The notes under the pieces: generated by a model | Database searches by the model: none | Told to the model about the DNA's origin: nothing | The model's input: the letters and a program-made list of their open reading frames with translations, nothing else | DNA from: Verrucomicrobiota bacterium | GTDB taxonomy: Bacteria; Verrucomicrobiota; Verrucomicrobiia; Limisphaerales; UBA9464 | Direction of reading: 5' to 3' | DNA: 36,442 bases | Assembly: GCA_016871805.1 (NCBI GenBank) | Contig: VHCG01000039.1 | Span: forward strand, 1-36,442 | Translations under genes and position numbers: made by a program | Shown here: positions 1-7,851 of the stretch, piece after piece | How positions within the stretch are numbered: position 1 is the stretch's first letter | Layout: every line of letters starts with the position of its first letter

Positions 1-1
1 C

Positions 2-529
2 GCCAAGACCGGACACTTCTACCGCCTCGCGACGGAGGCCGAGTGGGAGTACGCGGCGCGCGCCGGCACCGACACCACCTACTACTGGGGCAATGATGCC
101 CCGCCCGCGGGCGAGCACGCCTGGTGCTTCGACAATGCCGACGGCAAGTACCAGAAGGTCGGCTCGAAGAAGCCCAACGCCTTCGGACTGCACGACATGC
201 TTGGCAACGTGACGGAGTGGGTCTATGACGGCTACAAGGCCGACGCCTACGCCACGGCCGGCGACACCAATCCGGTGGTGCCTGGCTTCGCCGAGTATCC
301 GCACGTGGCGCGCGGTGGCTCGTGGGACGACGGAGTCGAGGCCCTGCGATGCGCGGCCCGCTTCTTCAGCGAGCCCGCATGGAAGATGCGCGATCCGCAG
401 CTGCCGAAGTCGAAGTTCTATCTGACCGATGCCCAGTTCCTGGGATTCCGGATCGTCCGCCCGACCAAGGTGCCAGAGACGCCGGAGGAGCTGGCCAAGT
501 GGTGGACGACGTTCCCGGCGTTCAAGTAG
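2..529 (+). CDS. Formylglycine-generating enzyme / SUMF1-type protein, C-terminal part
   Basis: Only the last 175 residues are in the window; the reading frame is open to the left edge. The visible part has the hallmarks of the FGE-sulfatase (SUMF1/EgtB-type, C-type-lectin-like) fold: RLATEAEWEYAARAG near the start, NAFGLHDMLGNVTEWVYDG in the middle, and VARGGSWDDG followed by RCAARF and FLGFRIVR at the end. Family members either oxidise a sulfatase active-site Cys to formylglycine or act as non-catalytic or substrate-specific relatives; the visible part alone cannot separate these. No sulfatase is in the window. The C-terminus extends about 20 residues past the usual FRIVR end. The next gene starts 22 bases downstream on the same strand, so co-transcription is possible but not shown. 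Family is sure, exact activity is not. Confidence 0.9.
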   Translation, partial: AKTGHFYRLATEAEWEYAARAGTDTTYYWGNDAPPAGEHAWCFDNADGKYQKVGSKKPNAFGLHDMLGNVTEWVYDGYKADAYATAGDTNPVVPGFAEYPHVARGGSWDDGVEALRCAARFFSEPAWKMRDPQLPKSKFYLTDAQFLGFRIVRPTKVPETPEELAKWWTTFPAFK

Positions 530-551
530 ACGCCCTGCCCCATCACCGTCG

Positions 552-1187
552 GTGAACGAGGCCTACATCGCGGCCAAGGAACGCTGGGCACGCCGTCAGT
601 CCGGCGCCTCAAGGCCGGCGCCGCGGCCAACCTCCGAGCGCATCCCGTCCGGGCAGCGCGAGGTGCACAACTTTCCGGTGCTGGACCTGGGCGTGAAGCC
701 CTCGATCCCACGCGAGACCTGGGAGCTCCGCATCGGCGGTGAGGTCGAGAACCCGGTCGTGCTGAAGTGGGCCGACTTCATGGCCCTTCCCCAGGTGCGG
801 GACACCAGCGATTTCCACTGCGTCACGACCTGGAGCCAGCTCGACATGACCTGGGACGGGGTCCTGTTCCTGAGCCTGGCGGAGCTGGTGCGTCCAAAAT
901 CCACCGCCAACCACGTCTTCTTCAAGGGCTACGACGGGTATTCGACCAACAACCCCATCGAGGTGTGCCTCGATGACGACGTGCTGGTCGCGCATTCGTG
1001 GAACGGCGAGCCCCTCCCGGTGGAGCATGGCGGTCCGGCCCGGGTGATCCTGCCGAAGCGGTATGCGTGGAAGGGATCGAAGTGGGTCCGCGAGATCACG
1101 TTCCTCGACCACGACATCCTTGGGTTCTGGGAGAACCGCGGCTATTCGAACACGGCGGATCCTTGGACCGAGGACCGATTTTCGTGA
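552..1187 (+). CDS. Sulfite-oxidase-like molybdopterin oxidoreductase (COG2041 type)
   Basis: A 211-residue protein read from GTG at 552. The frame is open further upstream but the extra part lies inside the preceding gene and does not look like this family. It contains the molybdopterin-binding sulfite oxidase fold: FHCVTTWSQLDMTWDGV (Cys at residue 90, the expected molybdenum ligand), GYDGYSTN, HGGPARVILPKRYAWKGSKW and a closing GFWENRGYSNTADPWTEDR. These match the small cytoplasmic sulfite-oxidase-like oxidoreductases related to YedY/MsrP. There is no signal peptide, haem domain or C-terminal dimerisation domain, so it is a single-domain version. Electron donor and substrate cannot be told from sequence. 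No Shine-Dalgarno sequence precedes the chosen start, so the N-terminus is less certain than the fold. Confidence 0.88.
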   Translation: MNEAYIAAKERWARRQSGASRPAPRPTSERIPSGQREVHNFPVLDLGVKPSIPRETWELRIGGEVENPVVLKWADFMALPQVRDTSDFHCVTTWSQLDMTWDGVLFLSLAELVRPKSTANHVFFKGYDGYSTNNPIEVCLDDDVLVAHSWNGEPLPVEHGGPARVILPKRYAWKGSKWVREITFLDHDILGFWENRGYSNTADPWTEDRFS

Positions 1188-1217
1188 AAAACGTCAGGAA
1201 CGGGGCGGTCCAGCGGA

Positions 1218-2219
1218 TCAGTAGGTGAGCAGATCGAGGAGTTCCTGCGCCTTCGGAAGGAGGGTCCAGGCCTGGCCCCTCTTGAAGACCATCTTGCCGC
1301 AGGGGTGCTCTGCCAGCTCGGCGGGATTGACCTCCAGCAGCTGCAGCTTGCCGGTCCCCGTCAGCTCGCGGGCGCTGCGCGGTGCGATGCGGATGGGAAG
1401 CCCGTTGAAGGCCAGGGCCAATTCGTAGCCGGCAATGCCATCCCGTTCGGCGACAGGATTTCGGACCAGGAGCTGCGGGTAGCGTCGGACCCACGGTGGT
1501 TGTCCGCCACGGATGGCGACGCGGGCCAGGATGGGACGCGACTGGAGGAACTGGACCAGCCGGAATCCGGCACCCAGCCGGGCCTGCTCGCGAAAGATCG
1601 CGGCGGGATCGATGCCCAGGAGATTGCGTCCGTTGAAGTTGCCATGGTCGTTGCGCATGCCCTTGAGGTTGGTGGCATGCCAGGCGGCGTAGCGTCCGTT
1701 GGCGACAAGATCGATCTCGAAGTGCAGGTGGGCGCGGTCCTTGGAGATCCCCTCCCGGGTGTTGGTGGTTCGCCCCATCGTGGCCACTCCCTCGCCGGCC
1801 CGGACGGCGTCACCGACGCGGAGGCCCTTTCGGACTGCCGACAGGTGGGCGTAGAGCGTGTACACCTCGAGGCCCTCGATCTGGTGGCGGATCACGAGGT
1901 AGATGCCGTAGTTGGAGAGTCCGGCGCGGGTGCTGATGTAGGCGACGGTCCCATCAGCACTGGCCAGGACCGGATCGGTGGGCTCGCCACGGCGGTCGCG
2001 GGACACGGAACGGATGTCGAGTCCCTCGTGGAACTTCCGTCCCTCGCTCCGGACACAGCCGAACTGGCCGCTCGTCCAGGGACGGCCAATGGTGCCGACA
2101 AAGAACTGTTCCTGCTTTGAGGGATCCAAGAGCGCCGTGTTCGCGGTGGGCAGCACGAACATGGCGCCCCAGGCCCGCGCCGAGAACAGGATCGCCAGGA
2201 TCCAGACCACACTCCTCAT
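1218..2219 (-). CDS. Secreted M23-family metallopeptidase (LytM-like)
   Basis: A 333-residue protein with an N-terminal signal peptide (MRSVVWILAILFSARAWGA). The M23 zinc site is complete: HEGLD gives His64 and Asp68, YTLYAHLS gives His125, and AHLHFEID gives His164 and His166. M23 enzymes are endopeptidases that usually cut peptidoglycan peptide bridges, so it likely acts in the periplasm on cell-wall peptides; this is inferred from the family. A further 150 residues follow the catalytic domain (FRLVQFLQSRPILARV, GYELALAFNGLPIRI) and look like a beta-rich module I cannot name. The start ATG at 2219 overlaps the stop of the upstream gene by four bases (ATGA), implying translational coupling with the SecD-like exported protein. 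The stop faces the sulfite-oxidase-like gene across 30 bases with no clear terminator. Confidence 0.9.
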   Translation of the reverse strand: MRSVVWILAILFSARAWGAMFVLPTANTALLDPSKQEQFFVGTIGRPWTSGQFGCVRSEGRKFHEGLDIRSVSRDRRGEPTDPVLASADGTVAYISTRAGLSNYGIYLVIRHQIEGLEVYTLYAHLSAVRKGLRVGDAVRAGEGVATMGRTTNTREGISKDRAHLHFEIDLVANGRYAAWHATNLKGMRNDHGNFNGRNLLGIDPAAIFREQARLGAGFRLVQFLQSRPILARVAIRGGQPPWVRRYPQLLVRNPVAERDGIAGYELALAFNGLPIRIAPRSARELTGTGKLQLLEVNPAELAEHPCGKMVFKRGQAWTLLPKAQELLDLLTY

Positions 2220-2926
2220 GGCTTCTTCGCGTTGTCGATCGCCTGCTGGGCCGAGGAGTCCGGGCTGACCTTGGGTTTGGTGTTGGACGGCGCGGCCCCC
2301 TTCGACTTGTCCTTCGGCGTGGAGGCGGCGCCGGATTTGCCCTTCTTCTGGTTCTTGAGCTTCACGGCGACCCAGTTGATGCCCGCGACGATTCGATCCG
2401 CCTCCTCGCGGTCCATGTCGGCCGAGAAGACAATCGTCCCCGTCCGGAGGACATTCTTCACCACAGGAGCTGCCAGCCACCGTTCCTCGGGCTTCGCATC
2501 GCTCTCGGTCGTCCATTGTCCAAAGATCAGAAGGTGGCGTCCCATCGATGAAACCGTCCCCATCTCAAGCGCCTGACGGCCGTGGGGCTGGGTGAGTTCG
2601 ACCTGGATCATGAACCCGCCATCGGGGGCCTCCACGACAGTGGCCCGGACAATGTCCCGCTCGTCGACGAAGGGCGTCTGCTGTACGGCATAGGTCTGGG
2701 GTAGCCGACGGATCACCGTGGCCTTCGGCGAGTTGCCGTCGTTGTTCGCCTCTAGGAACAGCCTCAGGATGCCATAGGGGTCGGGCTTCTTCTTGGGCTT
2801 CGACGCCTTGGCCTCGGTGGGCCGGGTGGCCTGGGCGTCCGCACCGAGGAGGTCGGGCGCCACCATCAGCAGGAACAACAGCCCTGCACGGAAAAAGGAA
2901 TTGAACCTCTGGAACGCAATCCGCAT
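2216..2926 (-). CDS. Exported protein with SecD P1-head-like domain
   Basis: A 236-residue protein starting at ATG 2926. A positively charged, hydrophobic N-terminus (FFRAGLLFLLMVAPDLLGADA) looks like a signal peptide. The open frame continues upstream to 3169 but would run antisense through the small basic gene and lacks the signal peptide at its start, so 2926 is preferred. Residues about 50-180 resemble the periplasmic P1 head of SecD: a beta strand run VDERDIVRATVVEAPDGGF, then RWLAAPVVKNVL and IVFSADMDREEADRIVAGI, like the 'APVI ... is G.f t.eeA' pattern of SecD/SecDF. It has no SecD transmembrane helices, so it is a free-standing domain. The C-terminus is a low-complexity Lys/Ser/Pro/Ala tail. 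It is coupled by an ATGA overlap to the M23 peptidase, suggesting a joint envelope role. Function is unknown. Confidence 0.75.
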   Translation of the reverse strand: MRIAFQRFNSFFRAGLLFLLMVAPDLLGADAQATRPTEAKASKPKKKPDPYGILRLFLEANNDGNSPKATVIRRLPQTYAVQQTPFVDERDIVRATVVEAPDGGFMIQVELTQPHGRQALEMGTVSSMGRHLLIFGQWTTESDAKPEERWLAAPVVKNVLRTGTIVFSADMDREEADRIVAGINWVAVKLKNQKKGKSGAASTPKDKSKGAAPSNTKPKVSPDSSAQQAIDNAKKP

Positions 2927-2971
2927 CGTCAACCCCCGAAACGTCAACGTCGTTCGATCCACAAGACAACC

Positions 2972-3082
2972 ATGGGCAAACAGCACAACAAAGTCGAGAA
3001 ACGCCGCCGTCAGATCCGCCACCTGAAGCGGAAGAAGGACGAGGCCGCGGCCGCGACAAAGAAGACCCGCGGCAAGTCCTGA
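2972..3082 (+). CDS. 36-residue Lys/Arg-rich small basic protein
   Basis: A short frame from ATG 2972 to TGA 3080-3082 encodes 36 residues, beginning MGKQHNKVEKRRRQIRHLKR and ending TKKTRGKS. About half the residues are Lys or Arg, as in small ribosome-associated or nucleic-acid-binding proteins. I recall very similar short proteins starting MGKQHNK in other Verrucomicrobiota, so I call it real rather than chance, but this is memory and not a search. A clean intrinsic terminator follows 18 bases after the stop, which also supports a transcribed small gene. The start lies only 45 bases from the divergent start of the SecD-like gene, leaving little room for separate promoters and leaders. No Shine-Dalgarno sequence is visible. 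Confidence 0.72.
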   Translation: MGKQHNKVEKRRRQIRHLKRKKDEAAAATKKTRGKS

Positions 3083-3100
3083 CGACACCAGTTTCCACCA

Positions 3101-3128
3101 ACGCCACCCCCACGGGTGGCGTTTTCTT
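3101..3128 (+). terminator. Intrinsic terminator after the small basic gene
   Basis: A perfect 9-bp stem, acgccaccc (3101-3109) paired with gggtggcgt (3114-3122), closes a CCAC tetraloop and is followed directly by tttctt. It lies 18 bases after the stop of the 36-residue gene. It ends only 6 bases before the start of the next gene on the same strand. Confidence 0.85.
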
Positions 3129-3134
3129 GTGCCC

Positions 3135-4037
3135 ATGATCCTCTGCGGTATCGGCGACGAGGGCGGCAATTCCCTCGACTCCCAGATTCAGGCCACCCGC
3201 GAACTCGGATGGTCCCATCTGGAGGCCCGGAACATCCAGATCCAGGGCGTCCCCAAGGCCAACCTGCACGACCTCCCCGAGCTGGCGTTTGAACGGGCGG
3301 CCGGGGACTTCGAGGCCGCTGGCCTCTCCGTGTACTGCTTCGGGTCCACGATCATGAACTGGGCCAAGCGCGTGGAGGATCCATTCGAGGTGACCCGCGC
3401 CGAGGTGGTCCGGGCCATCCCGCGCCTCGCCCGACTCCGGACCCGCTTCATCCGGATCATGAGCTTCAAGCCCCCGGAGGACGAATTCCGGCTCCCTAAG
3501 GTCGTGGTTGAACGCGTCCGTGAGGTGGTCCAACGCTTCGCCGACGTCGGGGTGCAGGCCGTCCACGAGAACTGCATGAACTTCGGTGGCATGAGCCCGG
3601 CCCACGCGCTTGAGCTGATCGACCAGGTCCCGGGATTGAAATGGGTGTTCGACACCGCCAATCCGGTGTTCAACGCCGACCGTTCCAAGGCACGGCCGTG
3701 GCCCCGACAGGATCCGTGGGAGTTCTGGACCGCGGTCCGGGACCATGTGGCGCACATCCACATCAAGGACGCCCGGTGGGTGGATTCGAAGAACGACGCC
3801 GACTACACCTGGCCCGGGGAGGGAGAGGGAGCGGTGGAACGGATCCTGGCCAACGCCCTTGCCCGTGGCTATGACGCCGCGCTGAGCATTGAACCCCACA
3901 TGGTGGCGGTGTTCCACGACGCGCACGCCCAGGCCCAGGACGACGCCCTGCGGGCCAACTTCGTCGAGTACGGTCGGCGCCTCGAGACGCTCGTATCCCG
4001 GATCCGTACGGGTTCCGCCGGGTCCGCACTGGTCTGA
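3135..4037 (+). CDS. Sugar phosphate isomerase/epimerase-like TIM-barrel protein
   Basis: A 300-residue cytoplasmic protein of the xylose-isomerase-like (AP endonuclease 2 fold) superfamily. Likely divalent-metal ligands are visible in order: Glu of AVHENCMN, Asp of WVFDTANPVF, His of HIHIKDARW and Glu of AALSIEPHM. The length is normal for the family, whose members isomerise or epimerise sugars or inositol derivatives; the substrate cannot be predicted here. ATG 3135 is chosen; GTG 3129 is in frame two codons earlier but sits on the T-tract of the terminator hairpin. With the terminator ending about 6 bases upstream and no Shine-Dalgarno sequence, the message is probably leaderless or has a very short leader, or the gene is reached by read-through. 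Confidence 0.88.
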   Translation: MILCGIGDEGGNSLDSQIQATRELGWSHLEARNIQIQGVPKANLHDLPELAFERAAGDFEAAGLSVYCFGSTIMNWAKRVEDPFEVTRAEVVRAIPRLARLRTRFIRIMSFKPPEDEFRLPKVVVERVREVVQRFADVGVQAVHENCMNFGGMSPAHALELIDQVPGLKWVFDTANPVFNADRSKARPWPRQDPWEFWTAVRDHVAHIHIKDARWVDSKNDADYTWPGEGEGAVERILANALARGYDAALSIEPHMVAVFHDAHAQAQDDALRANFVEYGRRLETLVSRIRTGSAGSALV

Positions 4038-4182
4038 CGCCGGCGTCGGAATGACGCGCTCCGTTCCAACGATCGCCAGTCTCCCACGGGCGGCGACTTC
4101 TTCGGGGACCCTCCGGAAATAGGCTCGCCCGGGATCGTGGACCACCTCAGGATCCCAGGACCCTACCGTCCCGACCGACGAC

Positions 4183-7100
4183 ATGGTGCCCTCCGACCCT
4201 GAAAACTCCTTGACCGGACTCCCCGCCCTCCAGGCTCCTGACAGCCCCGAGAGCCGGTTCGAGTCGTCCGACGCACCGGGCACCGAGCGCCGCGTCCAGG
4301 CTGGGTTTCTCCTCGGGATGCTCCTACTGCTCGCCGTCGGCGCCGTGTCGTACTGGAGCGTTCATCGGCTCACCGACAGCGCCGCGGTGCTCCGGGATCG
4401 TGACCGCATGGCGGCGCTGCTGCAGCAGGTGGAGGAAGGTGCGGCGGACGTCTGCATCGCCACCGAGGCCTTTGCCCTGTCGGACGACGAGGCCGACCTG
4501 CCGGCATACCGTTCCGCCACGAATGCGCTCGAGACCGCGCTCGAGGCCCTCGAAGTCCGCGTATCCCGCGATCCGGTGCAGCGGGATGCCATCACCGCGC
4601 TCCGACGGGCGGTGACATCGCTGACCGCGTCGACACGCCTGGTGGTCGACCCTCCCCAGGTGGAGGGAGAACCGGCCGTGATTCCGGAAGGCAAACCCGA
4701 ACACCAGATGCGGTATCTCGCCGAGGTCCGCAAGGCCGCAGAACGCATCGGCCGCCACCAGGACACGCTCCTGGAGCGGACGCATCGCGAGACGGAATCG
4801 AGGCTCGACGAGGCGCGTCTGGTGGTGGGCCTGGTCGCCGTGCTGGTCTTTGTCGGCGTCCTGTTCTCCACCCTGTCGATGAACCGCGAGGTGGCGAGGA
4901 GCCAGGCGGCCGAAATGGGATTGCGGCGTGCCCGTGACGATCTCGAAAGCCGGGTCCAGGAGCGCACCTCGGAGCTGGACCGCTCGCTGCAGTCCCTCCA
5001 TGCGAGCGAGGCCCGGCTGGCCGAGGCACAGAAGATCTCCCAGACCGGCAGCTACGAATGGGAACTCAGAACCGGGGTGCAGACGTGGTCAGACGAGCTC
5101 CGGCGCATCTTCGGCCTCGGAAGCATGGCAAAGGCCTCGGTTGAGCAGATCGAGCGGCTGGTCCACCCCGAGGACCTCCTGCGTCTCCAGGAGGTCATCC
5201 ACAGGGTGCGGCAGGGCGAGGCCTGCGATGCGCTCGAGTTCCGGATTGTCCGGCGTCCGAACGAACTCCGCCACCTTCTCGGCAACGCCGTTGGCATCCC
5301 CGACGATCGAGGCGTGGTGCAGCGGATTCTGGGCACCATCCAGGACGTCACCGACCGCAAGCGCGACGAGGTTCTGATCCTATCCCAGCAGCGTCTCTCC
5401 GAAGCCCTGCTGCGGCTCGCCAAGCGGCTCGAGCGTTCGCATCGGGTCGCGGAGACGATGAGCATCGCGACCGAGGAGATCCATCGCATGCTGGGCCTGC
5501 CTTCGCTGTGGTTCCTCCAATACTCGGACGACGGAGAACGGGTGCGGCTCGTCCACAAGGCCTCCGCGGGAGAGGAGAGCGAAGCCTCGGGCGGCTGGGT
5601 CCCGGTCGGCTCCCATCCCCTGCTCGGCTCGATCCGTGCGGCCCGGGAGTGGACGCTGATGCGGACGGAGGGCGAGGTCGGCAGCGCCTCCCCCGAGGGC
5701 TGGCCCGATCTTCTTGGGACGGATGCACTCCACGTGCCGATTCTCCTGGCCGGAAACCAGCGCGGGGCGATCGGCGTGTCCAGGACCCCATCGGACGATC
5801 GTCCGGAGCTCGGCGGTCTCGAACGCCAGTTCCTCCTCTCCGCCATGGCGAACATCGGCGTGGTTCTCGACCGCGTGTTGGCGTCGGAGGCACGGGACCA
5901 CATGACCCAGGCCCTTCTGGTCAGCGAGGAGCGGCTCCAGATGGCCTCCCGGGTTGGTGGCGCAGGCGTGTTCGAGGAGAACCCCTCAACCGGCGAATTT
6001 TACGCCTCGCCGCTCCTCGCCGAGATCGTCGAGCTGCCGTCCGGTATGCGCCCGCTCCAGAGCCTGCTGGACCGCATCCTGCCGGAGGACAGCCATGGAC
6101 TGGTCGGATTCCTGCGTCGCCTGCAGGACCCGTCCCGCGGCCGCAGGGCCGAACACGAGTGTCGGCTGCGTCTGGCCGATGGCGGGATCCGCTGGCTTCG
6201 GATCCAGGCCCAGACGTGGTTCGAACCCCAAGGGGGGCGGGGACGTCCCGTGAGGACCATCGGAACCGTGGTCGACATCACCGAACGCAAGGCCGCGGAG
6301 GCGGCGCTGCGGGCCTCGATCCAGGAGAACAGCGACCTCCGGACCGCGCTCGACCAGCACGCGCTGGTGGCGATCACCAGTCCCCTCGGCCGGATCTCCT
6401 TCGTGAATGACAAGTTCTGTGCTGTCTCGCGCTATGACCGGTCGGAACTCCTCGGACAGGACCACCGCCTGATCAACTCCGGACACCATACGAAGGAGTT
6501 TTTCCGGGACCTCTGGAACACGATTGCCGCCGGGCGGGTCTGGCAGGGGGACATCCGGAACCGCGCCAAGGACGGCTCCTTCTTCTGGGTCGCCACCACG
6601 ATTGTCCCGTTCCTCGATGACCGGGGGATACCTGCGCGCTACATGGCGATCCGTGCCGACATCACGGAGCGCAAGAGGGCCGAGGAGCAGCTACGCCAGG
6701 CGCAGAAGCTCGAGTCGATCGGAACCCTGGCCGGGGGCATTGCCCATGACTTCAACAACATCCTCAGCGCGATCCTCGGTAATGCCGAGCTGGCCCGGAT
6801 GGATCTGGATCCGAATCACGAGGCCTATGGCTGCCTCGAGGAGATCCGCAAGGCGGGACAGCGGGCGAAGGGGTTGGTGCAGCAGATCCTCGCCTTCGGA
6901 CGCCGCCAGCCTTCCGAGCAGAAAGCGGTTCCCCTGCAGGCACTGGTCGAGGAGATGGCGCGATTGCTCCGGGCCACGCTGCCGGCGGGAGTCGACCTCC
7001 AGCTCACCCTCGATCCCCTGGCGCCGCCGGTGCTCGGGGACGCCAACCAGCTGCACCAGGCCCTCTTCAACCTTTGCACGAATGCCTGGCACTCGCTTGA

Positions 7101-7851
7101 CGACCAGCCGGGCACGATCTCGATCCGTCTGGGCTCCTGCACCCTCGACCACCCGGCCGCGGCCGCCCTCCCGGGTACGCGTCCCGGCCGACACGTCCGC
7201 GTGGAGGTCGCCGACACCGGCCACGGCATCGAGCCCGAGGCCCTGCGCCACATCTTCGAGCCCTTCTTCACCACCAAGCCCCCGGGCAAGGGAACCGGCC
7301 TGGGTCTGACCGTGGTCCAGGCCATCGTCCAGAGCCACCACGGCTCCATCGTCGTCGACAGCATCCCCCGCAAGGGTTCGACCTTCACCCTGTACCTGCC
7401 CGCGACGGATGCGGCACCGGAGATATCTGCCGCACCGGAACCCGCCACGAGACGTGGCACCGGCCAGCGCATCCTCTACCTCGACGACGAGGAACAGCTT
7501 GTGTCGCTCGGAACCCGCATGCTTAGCCGGGCCGGGTTCCAGATCTCTGGGTTCACCCACCCCGGGACCGCGATCGAGGCCTTTGCCCGGAACCCGATGG
7601 GGTTCGACGTCGTCATCACCGACCACAACATGCCGGAGCAATCCGGTCTCCAGGTCGCCGAGGAGCTCCTCAGGATCCGCCCCGACATCACCATCGTGCT
7701 GTGCTCAGGATTTTTCACCGACGAGCTCAAGGAAAAGGCCCGGCACATCGGCATCCACCACGTTCTGTACAAGCCGAACACGATCCAAGAGCTGACCCAG
7801 TCGATCCATCGCATCGTCCAGGACGCCCAAACCCCTCGCCTGGACGGATGA
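4183..7851 (+). CDS. Membrane hybrid sensor histidine kinase with PAS, GAF and receiver domains
   Basis: A 1222-residue protein. Two transmembrane helices (about residues 41-60 and 212-233) flank a mostly helical periplasmic sensor of about 150 residues, of the CHASE3 kind. Then come a coiled coil (240-280), a PAS domain (280-395) ending QDVTDRKRDE, a GAF-like domain (400-565), and two more PAS domains (580-703, 715-832) ending DITERK. The kinase core has the H-box GGIAHDFNNIL (His855), N-box LFNLCTNAWHS, D-box ADTGHGI (Asp1011) and G-box GTGLGL. The C-terminal receiver has Asp1101/Asp1102, phospho-acceptor Asp1147 in VVITDHNMP, Ser1175 and Lys1197. The AHDFNNI type of H-box is typical of kinases with an attached receiver. 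There is no DNA-binding domain, so output needs a phosphotransfer partner or the receiver feeds back on the kinase. The stop overlaps the helicase start (ATGA). Confidence 0.95.
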   Translation: MVPSDPENSLTGLPALQAPDSPESRFESSDAPGTERRVQAGFLLGMLLLLAVGAVSYWSVHRLTDSAAVLRDRDRMAALLQQVEEGAADVCIATEAFALSDDEADLPAYRSATNALETALEALEVRVSRDPVQRDAITALRRAVTSLTASTRLVVDPPQVEGEPAVIPEGKPEHQMRYLAEVRKAAERIGRHQDTLLERTHRETESRLDEARLVVGLVAVLVFVGVLFSTLSMNREVARSQAAEMGLRRARDDLESRVQERTSELDRSLQSLHASEARLAEAQKISQTGSYEWELRTGVQTWSDELRRIFGLGSMAKASVEQIERLVHPEDLLRLQEVIHRVRQGEACDALEFRIVRRPNELRHLLGNAVGIPDDRGVVQRILGTIQDVTDRKRDEVLILSQQRLSEALLRLAKRLERSHRVAETMSIATEEIHRMLGLPSLWFLQYSDDGERVRLVHKASAGEESEASGGWVPVGSHPLLGSIRAAREWTLMRTEGEVGSASPEGWPDLLGTDALHVPILLAGNQRGAIGVSRTPSDDRPELGGLERQFLLSAMANIGVVLDRVLASEARDHMTQALLVSEERLQMASRVGGAGVFEENPSTGEFYASPLLAEIVELPSGMRPLQSLLDRILPEDSHGLVGFLRRLQDPSRGRRAEHECRLRLADGGIRWLRIQAQTWFEPQGGRGRPVRTIGTVVDITERKAAEAALRASIQENSDLRTALDQHALVAITSPLGRISFVNDKFCAVSRYDRSELLGQDHRLINSGHHTKEFFRDLWNTIAAGRVWQGDIRNRAKDGSFFWVATTIVPFLDDRGIPARYMAIRADITERKRAEEQLRQAQKLESIGTLAGGIAHDFNNILSAILGNAELARMDLDPNHEAYGCLEEIRKAGQRAKGLVQQILAFGRRQPSEQKAVPLQALVEEMARLLRATLPAGVDLQLTLDPLAPPVLGDANQLHQALFNLCTNAWHSLDDQPGTISIRLGSCTLDHPAAAALPGTRPGRHVRVEVADTGHGIEPEALRHIFEPFFTTKPPGKGTGLGLTVVQAIVQSHHGSIVVDSIPRKGSTFTLYLPATDAAPEISAAPEPATRRGTGQRILYLDDEEQLVSLGTRMLSRAGFQISGFTHPGTAIEAFARNPMGFDVVITDHNMPEQSGLQVAEELLRIRPDITIVLCSGFFTDELKEKARHIGIHHVLYKPNTIQELTQSIHRIVQDAQTPRLDG

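Noticed and set aside
2565-4283. Minus-strand open frame of 572 codons across the isomerase gene and the SecD-like gene start
   Set aside because: It runs antisense through a gene with a complete metal site and through the terminator; no family motif is present.
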